Shown: positions 52,775 to 61,355 of the stretch, piece after piece
Layout: each line of letters opens with the position of its first letter
Numbering within the stretch: the first letter of the stretch is position 1
Assembly (NCBI GenBank): GCA_051155755.1
Contig: DAXETY010000040.1
Location: 1 to 64,000, forward strand
Source of the DNA: DAXETY01 sp051155755
Lineage (GTDB): Bacteria > Desulfobacterota > Desulfobacteria > Desulfobacterales > SG8-13
Reading direction: 5' to 3'
Length of the DNA: 64,000 nt
Program-made: the position numbers and the translations under genes
The notes under the pieces: generated by a model
The model's database searches: none
Told to the model about the DNA's origin: nothing
What the model saw: the letters and a program-made list of their open reading frames with translations, nothing else

Positions 52775-52968
52775 GTAAAAAAATCACCTTGCCAAAAAAA
52801 ACCACGAATTCAGTCGGAGCCACTGTAAACAGTTCTTTTCCCGAAAAATCTTGTATCCGCATCGAAATTCAGTTAGGAAAAAGGAACCATGGAACCCAAC
52901 GACTGCCGGCGCAGCCTTTAGAGCCGCAGCGCGCCGAACGGCTTCCACTGCCGGATCAAATCGCGCTT

Positions 52969-53030
52969 GCCCCCGTAGTTCAGAGGAAAGAGCACAGGAT
53001 TTCCAAGGCACACCGCAAAGGATTCAATTT
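52969..53030 (+). pseudogene. Decayed tRNA-Arg copy
   Basis: GCCCCCGTAG, then TTCAG, GAAAGAGCACAGGAT, matches the 5' half of the intact tRNA-Arg at 56249 with few changes. After the anticodon region the match weakens (ACCGCA and GGATTCAATT echo the T arm) and the 3' acceptor half is lost. It cannot fold into a working tRNA. It probably marks an old integration or recombination endpoint. Positions 52775-52968 hold nothing else I can support. Confidence 0.7.
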
Positions 53031-53150
53031 TCCGTTTGATGAATCAGATTAAGATTTTATCTACAGTTGGTTTGACCTGGAAATTCAGGGGAAATTCGAC
53101 CTTTACGGAGACAATTTACACTTAATTCTCCTTCCGAATCGGAAATCGAA

Positions 53151-55115
53151 ATGAAATCCCATCACAAGACTTTTTTTTTGTTTACCCTGCTGTCGTGCCT
53201 GGTCGCCGCCGCTCTGATCTGCGGACCGGCGGCGACTGCAGAGCCCACCGCCGATCAAGAAGCAACCGGTTTTTCCGGTGACATCGTGCCGCTTCAAACC
53301 GAAAGCCCGCGCCAGACCATCGAGACCTTTCAGGCGTTGACACAGAGCCTGGAAGAACGCTTCAAGGCCTATCGCCTGGACAGATCGCAGGCCAACTTCG
53401 AAGCGCTGAAGAGTCTCGTACCTTCATTCCATGCGTTGTTCGATTTGTCGGCGGTGGCGCCCAGCGCCCGCCACGATGTCGGCATGGATACCCTGGGCTA
53501 TCTGCTCGATATTTTCGGGCGCATCGACCCGCTGTACCTGCAAGCCAGCCCGGATCAGGCCGCTGTCGAGGCCGGCGAGGTGGACAATTACTGGCGCATC
53601 CCCCGCACGCCCATTGCCATCGCCCAAATCCAAGACGGCGAACGTGAGGGCGAGTTTTTGTTCGCCGCGCGCAGCATCGCGATCGCGCCCAGGTTCTATC
53701 AACGGATCGCCCATCTGCCGTTGCGGTCATCGCTCGACATCGAGAGTTGGACCCGCACGCTCCCGCAAATCACCGGCCCGATGATCCCCCAATGGATACC
53801 GGCCAACATACCGGCCCCGTTGCAGGCGGTCTGGTTGAAAACGCCGATCTGGAAGGTGTTCGCCGTCGCCCTGATCACCACCCTGGCGACGGTCCTGCTG
53901 ATGGTCTTTCATCTGGTGGTCAACCGGAACCCTTCGAAAGGTGATCTTCTCAGATCACTGCGGCGCATCCTGACACCGATCGCGATCCTGGTGGTTTTCG
54001 CCTGGTTGTCGGACTTTATCACTTTTCAGATCAACGTTGCCGGGGGCTTTGCGAGGATCGTCGACACCACGGCAACGCTCATCGTGTACCTTGCCGTCGC
54101 CTGGCTGGCCTGGCTCCTCCTGCGGGCCCTGTTCGCAGGCATCGTGCGGTCGCGCAATATCGATGTGGACAGTTTCGATGCCCACCTCTATCGCCTGGCC
54201 GGCAAGGTGCTCGGCATCGTCGCGGTGGTGGTCATTCTCGCCCGCGCAGCGCATTATTTGGGGGTGCCGCTTTACAGTGTCGTCGCCGGTCTCGGTATCG
54301 GCGGTCTGGCCATCGCACTGGCCATCCGTCCGACGCTGGAAAACCTGATCGGGGGGATCATTCTCTACGTCGACCAGCCCGTGCGGGTCGGGGACTTTTG
54401 CAGCTTCGATGACAAGACCGGCACCATCGAGAGCATAGGTGTTCGCTCGACCAAGCTCCGGGCACTGGACCGCACGGTGATTTCCATCCCCAATGCGGCG
54501 TTGGCCGACATGCAGTTGATCAACTACGCCAAGTGCGACCGAATGCTGATCCACACGACAATCGGCCTGCGTTACGAAACCGAGCCGGACCAATTGCGCT
54601 ACGCGCTGGTCAAAATCCGTGAAATGCTGCACGCCCACCCGCGGATCGACAGCGACACGATCCGGGTGCGGTTCTTCGAATACGGCGCCTCCTCTCTCGA
54701 CATCAAAATACGGATCTATGCGCTGACCCGGGACTGGAACGATTTCTTCGCCATCCGGGAAGACGTCCTGCTGCGGATCAACGACATCGTCCGCGAGGCC
54801 GGCACCGGATTCGCCTTCCCGTCGCAAACGATGTATCTCAGCCGCGACCACGGACTGGACGAGGAAAGCAGCCAGGCGGCGGTCAAAGCCGTACAGCAAT
54901 GGCGGAAATCCGGCAAGCTGGCTTTCCCGCGTCTGTCACGGGAGCGCATCGAACGGTTGCAGGGAACCCTGGACTATCCGCCGCGCGGATCGGTGGAGGC
55001 CGGAGCGGACGTCGAGGAGTGGGGCGAAGGGGCCGAGCCTTTGTCCACCGAACCGGAGCCGGCCGAGACGGAAGCAGATGAGAAGAAAGAAAAAACCGAA
55101 GACGCGGCTCGCTAG
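53151..55115 (+). CDS. Mechanosensitive ion channel (MscS family) with periplasmic N-terminal domain
   Basis: A 654-residue inner-membrane protein. A signal peptide (residues 1-30, cut near A-T-A-E) and a ~200-residue periplasmic domain are followed by three to five TM segments (about 230-370). The MscS core has G-I-G-G-L-A-I-A-L-A-I-R-P-T-L-E-N-L-I-G-G (pore helix, TM3) and the beta domain V-G-D-F-C-S-F-D-D-K-T-G-T-I-E-S-I-G-V-R-S-T. The C-terminus ends in an acidic Glu/Lys tail. It would release solutes under osmotic downshock. A single gene between the decayed tRNA and the lipoprotein gene. Confidence 0.92.
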   Translation: MKSHHKTFFLFTLLSCLVAAALICGPAATAEPTADQEATGFSGDIVPLQTESPRQTIETFQALTQSLEERFKAYRLDRSQANFEALKSLVPSFHALFDLSAVAPSARHDVGMDTLGYLLDIFGRIDPLYLQASPDQAAVEAGEVDNYWRIPRTPIAIAQIQDGEREGEFLFAARSIAIAPRFYQRIAHLPLRSSLDIESWTRTLPQITGPMIPQWIPANIPAPLQAVWLKTPIWKVFAVALITTLATVLLMVFHLVVNRNPSKGDLLRSLRRILTPIAILVVFAWLSDFITFQINVAGGFARIVDTTATLIVYLAVAWLAWLLLRALFAGIVRSRNIDVDSFDAHLYRLAGKVLGIVAVVVILARAAHYLGVPLYSVVAGLGIGGLAIALAIRPTLENLIGGIILYVDQPVRVGDFCSFDDKTGTIESIGVRSTKLRALDRTVISIPNAALADMQLINYAKCDRMLIHTTIGLRYETEPDQLRYALVKIREMLHAHPRIDSDTIRVRFFEYGASSLDIKIRIYALTRDWNDFFAIREDVLLRINDIVREAGTGFAFPSQTMYLSRDHGLDEESSQAAVKAVQQWRKSGKLAFPRLSRERIERLQGTLDYPPRGSVEAGADVEEWGEGAEPLSTEPEPAETEADEKKEKTEDAAR

Positions 55116-55258
55116 CCGGGTCGCGATTTCCGAGCCGTGCGCCGGGTATGCCGAGCCCTTTGCCCCATTATCGTCATTTTGAATCCGCCCGGCCCGGTTT
55201 TCTCAGAATACCTCCGGTGGAACCTCCGATTCAATCCGCCTTGAATTCATTTATTAGG

Positions 55259-55723
55259 TTACTGCCGCACGCGAAACGTTCCGTCCGGCGCAGAGATCAG
55301 GCGGATGCGATCGCCCACTATAAATTCGTCATCCTTTTCCTGCACGATCACCATAATCCGGCCGTCATCCAATTCCACCTCGAGCTCGAGGCCCGGCCGG
55401 GTTGCCCGGGAACGCTCGGCGGCCGATCCGGCCGCCCCTCCGGCCAGTGCCCCTCCTGTGGTCGCCAGTGTTCTCCCCCGGCCACCGCCGATGGTACTGC
55501 CCACGATTCCTCCCACAATCGCGCCACCGACCATGCCCGCACCGGACTCCTGGCCCTGAATTTGGACCTCGGAAACTTGCAGGACGGTTCCGAAATATAC
55601 GGTCAGCGGCCTCTGGGCCTGATCGCGGGTAAAGGTCCGACTACCTTGACTGGGTGCCTGACAACCCAGCAGCACGATCGCCGCGAAAACAAGCAAGACA
55701 TTTACCTGCCATCGCATTTTCAT
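55259..55723 (-). CDS. Glycine-zipper 2TM (SlyB/17-kDa-like) outer membrane lipoprotein
   Basis: A 154-residue lipoprotein. The signal peptide ends with V-L-L-G-C, a lipobox. Residues 62-100 form the glycine-zipper repeat (G-A-G-M-V-G-G-A-I-V-G-G-I-V-G-S-T-I-G-G-G, then G-G-A-L-A-G-G-A-A-G). A C-terminal beta domain (L-E-L-E-V-E-L-D-D-G-R-I-M-V-I-V-Q) closes it. SlyB-type proteins support outer-membrane integrity. The ATG at 55723 gives the signal peptide and follows GGAAAGGA; the frame extends to 55885. It converges on the MscS gene. Confidence 0.85.
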   Translation of the reverse strand: MKMRWQVNVLLVFAAIVLLGCQAPSQGSRTFTRDQAQRPLTVYFGTVLQVSEVQIQGQESGAGMVGGAIVGGIVGSTIGGGRGRTLATTGGALAGGAAGSAAERSRATRPGLELEVELDDGRIMVIVQEKDDEFIVGDRIRLISAPDGTFRVRQ

Positions 55724-55935
55724 GTCGTTGTAATCCTTTCCTCTTGATTTTACGGTAATGTTTGTTGATTTTGGAAATGGGTGCCCATAAAACAACAAAT
55801 GCCTGTAAGGCCCGGCTGAAGTGATACGCTTAAGAACTTGTTTCTTCATCGCAACGCTTAGCACTCGATTCTCGATGTCAAGCAAACAGGCCCGAGATTG
55901 TTGTTGTCAAAGCATCAACACCACATGTGGTGCGG

Positions 55936-56175
55936 GTCAAGCGGTTTTACAGGTCCCGGAAAACCGCTTGAAAGGAGGCCGAAATTGGAGTAAGGCTGTT
56001 CCATGATTTTCGGCGCAAGGCCGTCCGGAAAATGGTGAGGTCGGGAAGCCCTGAGCAGGTTGCCATGATGATTTCAAGGCACAAAACCAAGTCCGCCTTT
56101 ATATCGGTACAAACCGCAAATGATGCCGATTTGAAATACGCAGCGTACAAGCAGCAAGCGCTTCTTCAGTGGTAG
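55936..56175 (+). pseudogene. Tyrosine (phage-type) integrase, C-terminal remnant
   Basis: From 55996 the frame reads L-F-H-D-F-R-R-K-A-V-R-K-M-V-R-S-G-S-P-E-Q-V-A and then M-M-I-S-R-H-K, matching the H-x-x-R and G-H-K region of phage integrases. It has decayed: TGA at 55969 interrupts the frame, the glycine before H-K is Arg, and the nucleophile region is shifted by a compensated indel at 56100-56118, leaving the Tyr codon (TAC) out of frame. The N-terminal three quarters are absent. It ends with TAG at 56173-56175, 73 bp before tRNA-Arg, the classic place for an integrase at an att site. Confidence 0.78.
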
Positions 56176-56248
56176 GTACAATTCGCCGATTTCAGCCAAA
56201 GACCGACGACGAAAACACCTGTACAACCTGCTGTATTCATTCAAATTC

Positions 56249-56324
56249 GCCCCCGTAGCTCAGTGGATAGAGCACAGGATTCCTAATCCTGGTGCCGCAG
56301 GTTCAATTCCTGCCGGGGGCACCA
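56249..56324 (+). tRNA. tRNA-Arg (CCU)
   Basis: Full cloverleaf: acceptor GCCCCCG with CGGGGGC, D arm CTCAGTGGATAGAG, anticodon stem CAGGA/TCCTG with loop TTCCTAA (anticodon CCU), T-loop TTCAATT, discriminator A and encoded CCA. Its 3' part, from the anticodon loop to CCA (56281-56324), is repeated at 57061-57104, so it is or was an integration target. Confidence 0.95.
56281..56324 (+). other. Attachment-site repeat (att, tRNA side)
   Basis: The tRNA-Arg 3' half, anticodon loop to CCA end, is the left member of a 44-bp direct repeat. Its partner at 57061-57104 matches at about 39 of 44 positions. Tyrosine integrases recombine inside tRNA anticodon and T arms and leave such a duplicated 3' half. 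The 736 bp between are what remains of the inserted element. Confidence 0.72.
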
Positions 56325-56344
56325 ATAATTTGTCAGAGCTGTCA

Positions 56345-56498
56345 GAACAGGTTTGGGTATTATGATTAAAACAGTAGTGGCATCCCCGGCGCTTATGGCC
56401 ATCTTTGTGCCCAAAACTGCCCCGCCGCATTCCGGACAGCGTTCCAGCAAATTGGTTTGGTTTTGATTTTGTTCATCCCTAAAGCGGTTCGGTTCCAT
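56345..56498 (-). pseudogene. Small zinc-ribbon protein, frameshifted
   Basis: From the ATG at 56498 the frame gives E-R-C-P-E-C-G-G-A-V and then degenerates. One base out of register, from the AAAA run at 56413-56416, the minus strand continues H-K-D-G-H-K-R-R-G-C-H-Y-C-F-N-H-N-T-Q, restoring a second C-x2-C pair. A single base lost in that run would explain it. The second frame has no stop until the antisense of tRNA-Arg. The family is not recognised; the C-x2-C...C-x2-C form suggests a nucleic-acid-binding ribbon. It sits inside the element remnant. Confidence 0.5.
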
Positions 56499-57060
56499 TA
56501 AATAATAATTTTGCCATTGACAGGGTGTATTGCGGATATACTCTTAAATGCCTCGCAAGACAAATCTCCGGCTTAAGATTTTTCCTGCTTTGGCTGGGCA
56601 ACCATCATCCCCGATGGTTGCCCAAACTTTTGCCCTTCCCTGCCTAGCGAAATCCTTATTTGGCCTTCTACACTGTGGCATTGTACCTATTATCTTCGTT
56701 CGTCCTTTTGCCTCCCGAACACGCCTTGCTACATAATCTATCCTACCTCAGGGCGGTTCGGTCGCCTCCAAACCCGGGCGCCCACCAGTTTAAATTCAAG
56801 CTTCTTACCGAATCGTTCGGCGTTTAGCAGTCCGTCAATTTGCGGCCTTTGATAATTTTGAAATTAAAGACAAAATCATTTTCCTCTTTTTAAGCAGAGA
56901 CAATATCAATGGGAGAAAAAAGAGAAGTAAAGAATTTAAACCATTTTGCGACCTGATTGACACAAGACCCTGTGAATCCACATGAAACAACTTGAAATAT
57001 TTTTCAATGATTGTTACAAGTTAGTTTGTTTTATTTTTGTGTTTTGGGACTTTCTGTGCT

Positions 57061-57104
57061 TCCTGATCATGATGCCGCAGGTTCGATCCCTGCCGGGGGC
57101 ACCA
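57061..57104 (+). other. Attachment-site repeat (att, far side)
   Basis: A second copy of the tRNA-Arg 3' half with CCA end, lacking the 5' half, so not a tRNA gene. With 56281-56324 it brackets a ~740-bp AT-richer stretch (56325-57060) that holds only the broken zinc-ribbon gene and no integrase. 56500-57060 shows no supported gene. Confidence 0.72.
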
Positions 57105-57222
57105 GTTCGCATTCAGGTCTTTAGACAGCGACTCGTTTGTGCACCAGGCGTCCATTCCATATTTGACGGAAACCCGCTTTGGATTTGACGCATCGACAGC
57201 TCGACGGTGAGGAGATTGAATC

Positions 57223-58128
57223 TTGAAGGAAGAAGTCTGGATCGCACTCGGGCTTACCGTGTTTGCGGGAATGGCGACCGGCATCGGCAGTGTCATCGCA
57301 TTTACGGCCAAGCGCACGAACTACCGCTTTCTTTCCATTGCCACGGGTTTTTCCGCCGGCGTAATGCTCTACGTTTCGTTTGTCGAGATCTTTTACAAAG
57401 GGGTCGAGGCTCTGACGGAGACCTACGGAGATTGGGGCCACTGGGTTAATTTCGCCGCATTTTTCGGCAGCATCCTGCTGATCGGGTTGATCGACGTTCT
57501 GATACCGGAGGAGGAAAATCCACACGAAACGCACACGGAGGAAGAAACCGCGCCGCTTCACGACGAAACGGCTCCGGTTCCGGATTTCGCTGCGGCCTGC
57601 AGACCGCTGCAACGCAGCAGTGCTGCAACCGCCCACGATCATGACGTTCAGCAAAGAAAGCTCATGCGGATGGGCCTGTTCACGGCGCTGGCCATTGCCA
57701 TTCACAATTTTCCCGAAGGGTTGGCGACCTTTCTGGCCGCCCTCCAGGATCCGGCCCTGGGTGTTGCCATTGCCGTGGCGGTTGCGTTGCACAACATTCC
57801 CGAGGGCATCAGCGTTTCGGTGCCGATATTCTATGCCACCGGCGATCGAAAGAAAGCTTTTTTCTATTCGGTGCTCAGCGGCCTGTCGGAACCTCTGGGA
57901 GCCATTATCGCTTATGCGGCCCTGCGCCTGCTGATCGGCGGTGAGAGCGGGGTGATTCCCCCGCAGATCATGGGCGTGCTTTTCGGGGGCGTGGCCGGGA
58001 TCATGGTTTACATCAGCCTGGACGAACTGCTGCCGACCAGCCGGGCCTATGGCAAAGGCCACGACAGTATCTTCGGTCTCGTTGGCGGAATGTTCGTTAT
58101 GGCCGTCAGCCTGCTGTTGATGAAGTAA
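57223..58128 (+). CDS. ZIP family metal (zinc) transporter, ZupT-like
   Basis: A 301-residue inner-membrane carrier for Zn2+ and related divalent metals. Eight TM segments are suggested. The metal-binding TM4 and TM5 signatures are H-N-F-P-E-G-L-A-T-F and H-N-I-P-E-G-I-S-V-S-V-P. An acidic His-containing cytoplasmic loop (E-E-E-N-P-H-E-T-H-T-E-E-E and H-D-H-D) lies between TM3 and TM4. The start is TTG at 57223, supported by GAGGAG 8 bases upstream; no ATG is in frame nearby. Immediately downstream of the tRNA/att remnant. Confidence 0.93.
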   Translation: MKEEVWIALGLTVFAGMATGIGSVIAFTAKRTNYRFLSIATGFSAGVMLYVSFVEIFYKGVEALTETYGDWGHWVNFAAFFGSILLIGLIDVLIPEEENPHETHTEEETAPLHDETAPVPDFAAACRPLQRSSAATAHDHDVQQRKLMRMGLFTALAIAIHNFPEGLATFLAALQDPALGVAIAVAVALHNIPEGISVSVPIFYATGDRKKAFFYSVLSGLSEPLGAIIAYAALRLLIGGESGVIPPQIMGVLFGGVAGIMVYISLDELLPTSRAYGKGHDSIFGLVGGMFVMAVSLLLMK

Positions 58129-58631
58129 TTCTTGCCCAAACCGAGTGCTACTGCAAGTTCAACATCGAAGCACAAACGTGCTTCTGCCTCGGGCCCATTC
58201 ACAAGCGTCCCTTTTCGAGCTGAGTTCCGCCGTATATCTTCATGCACGAACATTTTCCCCACCGCCAAAGAATCACCCCGCCGCGATCTTCTTGTCACCT
58301 CTGAGATTACAGCAACATAGCGTTCGGCCGCTCGAAAACACGGCCGGTTAAACGAAACTTGGGAGTCCCCCGCTTGACAGGGGTCGCCATGATTACCGCG
58401 CCCCGCACTGCCGGGCTGTGTCGTATTGCGTCGCAGGATCTGGGGCAAATCGACCAGCTCGGTTGGGGCATATCCCCCAAATGTGGATGCCAGGCGCCTT
58501 GTTTGCGATCCGATGTTTTTCAATAAGTATTTATAATTACTTTCTATAATATCTTTTTATTTTTTCGGCATCTATTTTGCAAAACACGATATTACACAGC
58601 GTGGGGACGGCAGGCATCAGCGGAGTGCAAC
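58129..58631. other. Unexplained ~500-bp region, possible -10 element
   Basis: A minus-strand frame (58047-58523) crosses into the ZIP gene and its sequence is uneven; I do not accept it as a gene, though parts of its translation look protein-like. The region contains a hairpin (GAAGCAC..GTGCTTC near 58180-58196) and, near the right end, an AT-rich stretch with TATAAT at 58544-58549, a plausible -10 for the PilZ gene. No convincing -35. Confidence 0.3.
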
Positions 58632-59324
58632 ATGCAAAAAGCGCAGACACAGGCAGAGCAGCGAAAAGACGAGCGTTTCGAACACCACAGTGAATTGGTG
58701 GTTGAAAATGCAGTTGAAGGTGCGGCGGTAGAAGGCCGCATGCAAAACTTCAGCAGCGGGGGATTTTATTTCGAATCGGACATGTTCATCCCGAACGGGA
58801 GAACGATTCTGATCGGCATCTATAACTCACCCTACTCGGATACGCCCATGTCCTATCAGTGCCAGCGCGTGAAAATCAAATGGTGCAAAAAACTGGAAGA
58901 TGCCGGCCACCACTACGGCTATGGCGTGGAAAAACTGGGGGCGCCGGAAGAAATGCCTGCTCAAACCACCGGAGAAATGGCCGAAGCGCTGACGGTCACC
59001 GACGGCAACCAGCTCGTGGATCGGCGCAAAAACGAGCGCAATGCATTTCTCAGCACCGTCTATTTTGTATGTGACCGAAAGTACTATGCCGGGGTCACCA
59101 AAGACATCAGCAGCGGCGGGTTGTTCATTCGAGTCGAACGCCCCCTGGAAGTCGGTCAAATCCTGAACCTGTCCATTCCAAACACCTCTTACGAAAAGGG
59201 GAAAATGCTGCAGGCCAAAATTGTTCACCTGGAAAGCGACGGCATCGGGGTGAAAATCACCGGGATTTTGAAACAGGACAGCAAATCGAAAACAGGACTG
59301 GACGAATCGAAAAAAAGCCGCTAA
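58632..59324 (+). CDS. Double PilZ-domain protein
   Basis: A 230-residue cytoplasmic protein with two PilZ units. The first has R-K-D-E-R at residues 11-15 and N-F-S-S-G-G-F-Y-F; the second has R-K-N-E-R near residue 132 and D-I-S-S-G-G-L-F-I near 156. Both keep the RxxxR and (D/N)xSxxG motifs that bind cyclic di-GMP, so each unit may bind. Likely a c-di-GMP effector; the partner is unknown. GGAG lies 6 bases before the ATG. It is convergent with a homologous gene at 59706. Confidence 0.88.
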   Translation: MQKAQTQAEQRKDERFEHHSELVVENAVEGAAVEGRMQNFSSGGFYFESDMFIPNGRTILIGIYNSPYSDTPMSYQCQRVKIKWCKKLEDAGHHYGYGVEKLGAPEEMPAQTTGEMAEALTVTDGNQLVDRRKNERNAFLSTVYFVCDRKYYAGVTKDISSGGLFIRVERPLEVGQILNLSIPNTSYEKGKMLQAKIVHLESDGIGVKITGILKQDSKSKTGLDESKKSR

Positions 59325-59446
59325 GACCACCTGAAAAACATCTCATCGAACATCGCACCGGCTTCTTTTCACAAATGCATTCCGCGCCGCACCGGTGGAA
59401 AAACCAGCGCCGGAGCGCGTAAATTCATTGCATATTCGGAGTTTGC

Positions 59447-59638
59447 ATGAGACGCGAGCGTTGGGTAGATTTTGCATGGGTGATGGTACTGGTGCCCATC
59501 ACCTTGAATCTCTGGGCCGCCGTCAGGGCCTGTGAACTGCCGCCGGGGGCATTCTTTGTTCGCTTCGGAATTCACGTTGCCATTTTTGCGGTCCTGGTGG
59601 GCATTCCCTTTGCGTTGAAACGAATGCTCAGGGTCTAG
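59447..59638 (+). CDS. Small two-TM membrane protein
   Basis: A 63-residue protein with a basic start (M-R-R-E-R-W) and two hydrophobic helices (about residues 7-26, 36-56) joined by a short loop with one Cys. GGAG lies 5 bases before the ATG at 59447. No family recognised. Between the two PilZ genes, same direction as the first. Confidence 0.55.
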   Translation: MRRERWVDFAWVMVLVPITLNLWAAVRACELPPGAFFVRFGIHVAIFAVLVGIPFALKRMLRV

Positions 59639-59705
59639 ATTTTCCGGGCAGCCACTGTGTTGATTCTCCGATGATGCCCGCATTCGATATAAACACACGA
59701 AGCGC

Positions 59706-60278
59706 CTATCGTCGGGCGGCGGCGGTTTTCAGGATGGTGCGAATTTTAACGCCGATGCCCCCGGGTTCGACCCGGACCACCTCGGCCTCAATGGTTCGCT
59801 CTTTTTCGAATGGATTTTTCGGAAGGGTCAGGGACAGTAGCATTCCCACCTGCAACTTTCCCCGGGTCCGAATAAACAAACCGCCGCTGCTGATGTCTTT
59901 GGTCACCCCCTCGTAGTACTTTTCGTCGCACAGAAAATACACAAATCGATAATACAGTCTTCGCGAATGCCTGCGGCGTTCCCGCAGGTTCGATTTCGAT
60001 CCGGACGACTCTGTGGATTCAGCGTCGCTACAAGGGCTTTCGGAAAGGTTGTCCCGCGAGCCGGCGATGCGTTCGACATCGAAACCAAAGCGGCACTCGG
60101 CGGAATTCCGCTGCCGGCAGTCATGAATTTTTACCCGGCGGCAGGTGAGCGTTTTCGACACCCCGGCTCGCAATTCCGCCCCGGGGCGCTGATCCTCGTT
60201 GCCGATCAGCACAATCGTCCCCGGTGTAATCGAAGCTTCGGATTCGAAACACAGACCGCCGTTTTCGTAATTTTTCAT
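59706..60278 (-). CDS. Double PilZ-domain protein, first domain shortened
   Basis: A 190-residue paralogue of the 58632 protein. It begins M-K-N-Y-E-N-G-G-L-C-F-E-S, which aligns with the N-F-S-S-G-G-F-Y-F-E-S segment of its neighbour, so the N-terminal RxxxR of the first PilZ unit is missing. The second unit is complete (R-R-R-H-S-R-R-L, D-I-S-S-G-G-L-F-I). The start has AAGGTGG just upstream, so it may be truly this short. One c-di-GMP site is expected. Confidence 0.82.
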   Translation of the reverse strand: MKNYENGGLCFESEASITPGTIVLIGNEDQRPGAELRAGVSKTLTCRRVKIHDCRQRNSAECRFGFDVERIAGSRDNLSESPCSDAESTESSGSKSNLRERRRHSRRLYYRFVYFLCDEKYYEGVTKDISSGGLFIRTRGKLQVGMLLSLTLPKNPFEKERTIEAEVVRVEPGGIGVKIRTILKTAAARR

Positions 60279-60728
60279 TCACCGCCACCTTTTTAAAGAC
60301 TTGCTTGCACGTGGTCCTTTTCATTACGAAATGTTATTGTAAGCAATTGATTTAACCGCTATTTGTCGCCTTTATCGCAAAAAATGCCTCCCTGGCTCGA
60401 CCGTCGTACCGGCGGATTTCCGCTGGAATCGATCAATTTTGCAAAATTTGTACCCGGCAGGTTTCCATCGGCCGGTCTCCGGCCGGTTGCAGCCGGTCCG
60501 GCGCCGTCGTTTTGCCGATTTCGGGCACCTGCAGCAACAAATTGCGGCAGTTACATCCCGATACCAGACTTCTCAGCGCCTTCCGCCATCCCGTCGCTCC
60601 GAATTTGTCGAACATTCACGCCCATCGGGGCAAGCCGGCTGGGGTCAGAACTGCATCATGTGTCTCGGGGCGACGAGGGCCGCAAATTCGAACGCGGCGA
60701 TGCAACGAATCAAATAGGGAAGTGAAAT

Positions 60729-60882
60729 TGATGGCATCGTAAATCGTCGGCTCCCGCAGTGGACCATTCCCGCACTGGCGGGAATCTGGAGTTTAAGATA
60801 CTGTAATAACAATGGTTTCGAGATTCCCGCCTGCGCGGGAATGACCGTTTTGAATATGTTTTGACTGGTTACGAATTCATCA
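60729..60882. mobile_element. MITE-like element, copy 3 (diverged, inverted)
   Basis: A 154-bp element ending TGATGGCATCGTAAA at the left and its approximate complement at the right. The inner part (ATTCCCGC...GCGGGAAT twice) matches copies 1 and 2 in reverse orientation. More diverged, so probably older. AAAT on both sides may be a target duplication. The rest of 60279-61160 has no gene I can support. Confidence 0.72.
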
Positions 60883-61160
60883 AAATGATTTGACTTAAAA
60901 AATATCCAGACCGACCGCAGGGAAAATTCGATTACGTTGAAAACGCTGCAAATCAACTTGAGCGGAATGGGATGGACCTAAAAAGCGGCCTTTTGACCGC
61001 ATCGATACGTGCCTGTCGAAGTGAAAGAAAAGATAAGGCACTATTTTTGCATTGCTTTATTTCGACACCCATCCAAAGCGGTCGCCGCAGGCAGGATGTG
61101 GCATCGGTTTGCAAGCATCCAGGCCGAACGGCGACGGCGCTGATCCGGCGGGAGGACCTC

Positions 61161-61355
61161 ATGGCGTTGAAAAACACCCGGGAATCGATTACCGATAAGA
61201 TCCTGCGCTGCCTGGGAAAAGAGCGACAGTGGATCGTCGCCGCCGAGGCCGTTCGGTTTTACAATGAAGTCAGCCCGTACGCACGTATCGAAGGCGTTCG
61301 GGAAAGCTTTCTCAGTGCCCTGCTGCGCAAACGCAAATGCGATCAGCACTGCTGA
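61161..61355 (+). CDS. Small basic protein, unknown function
   Basis: A 64-residue protein (M-A-L-K-N-T-R-E-S-I-T-D-K-I-L-R-C-L) rich in Arg and Lys, likely helical, ending C-D-Q-H-C. The ATG at 61161 has GGGAGG 6 bases upstream, which is the main support; a longer frame from 60972 lacks one. No family recognised. Confidence 0.5.
   Translation: MALKNTRESITDKILRCLGKERQWIVAAEAVRFYNEVSPYARIEGVRESFLSALLRKRKCDQHC

Noticed and set aside
56283..56345. C-P-R-Q-E-L-N-L-R-H ending of the 56498 frame, and a similar frame at 57021-57317
   Set aside because: This peptide comes from the antisense strand of tRNA-Arg and its duplicate, not from a gene.
58047..58523. 158-codon minus-strand frame
   Set aside because: It overlaps the ZIP gene end, lacks a ribosome-binding site and has mixed composition; kept only as an unexplained region.
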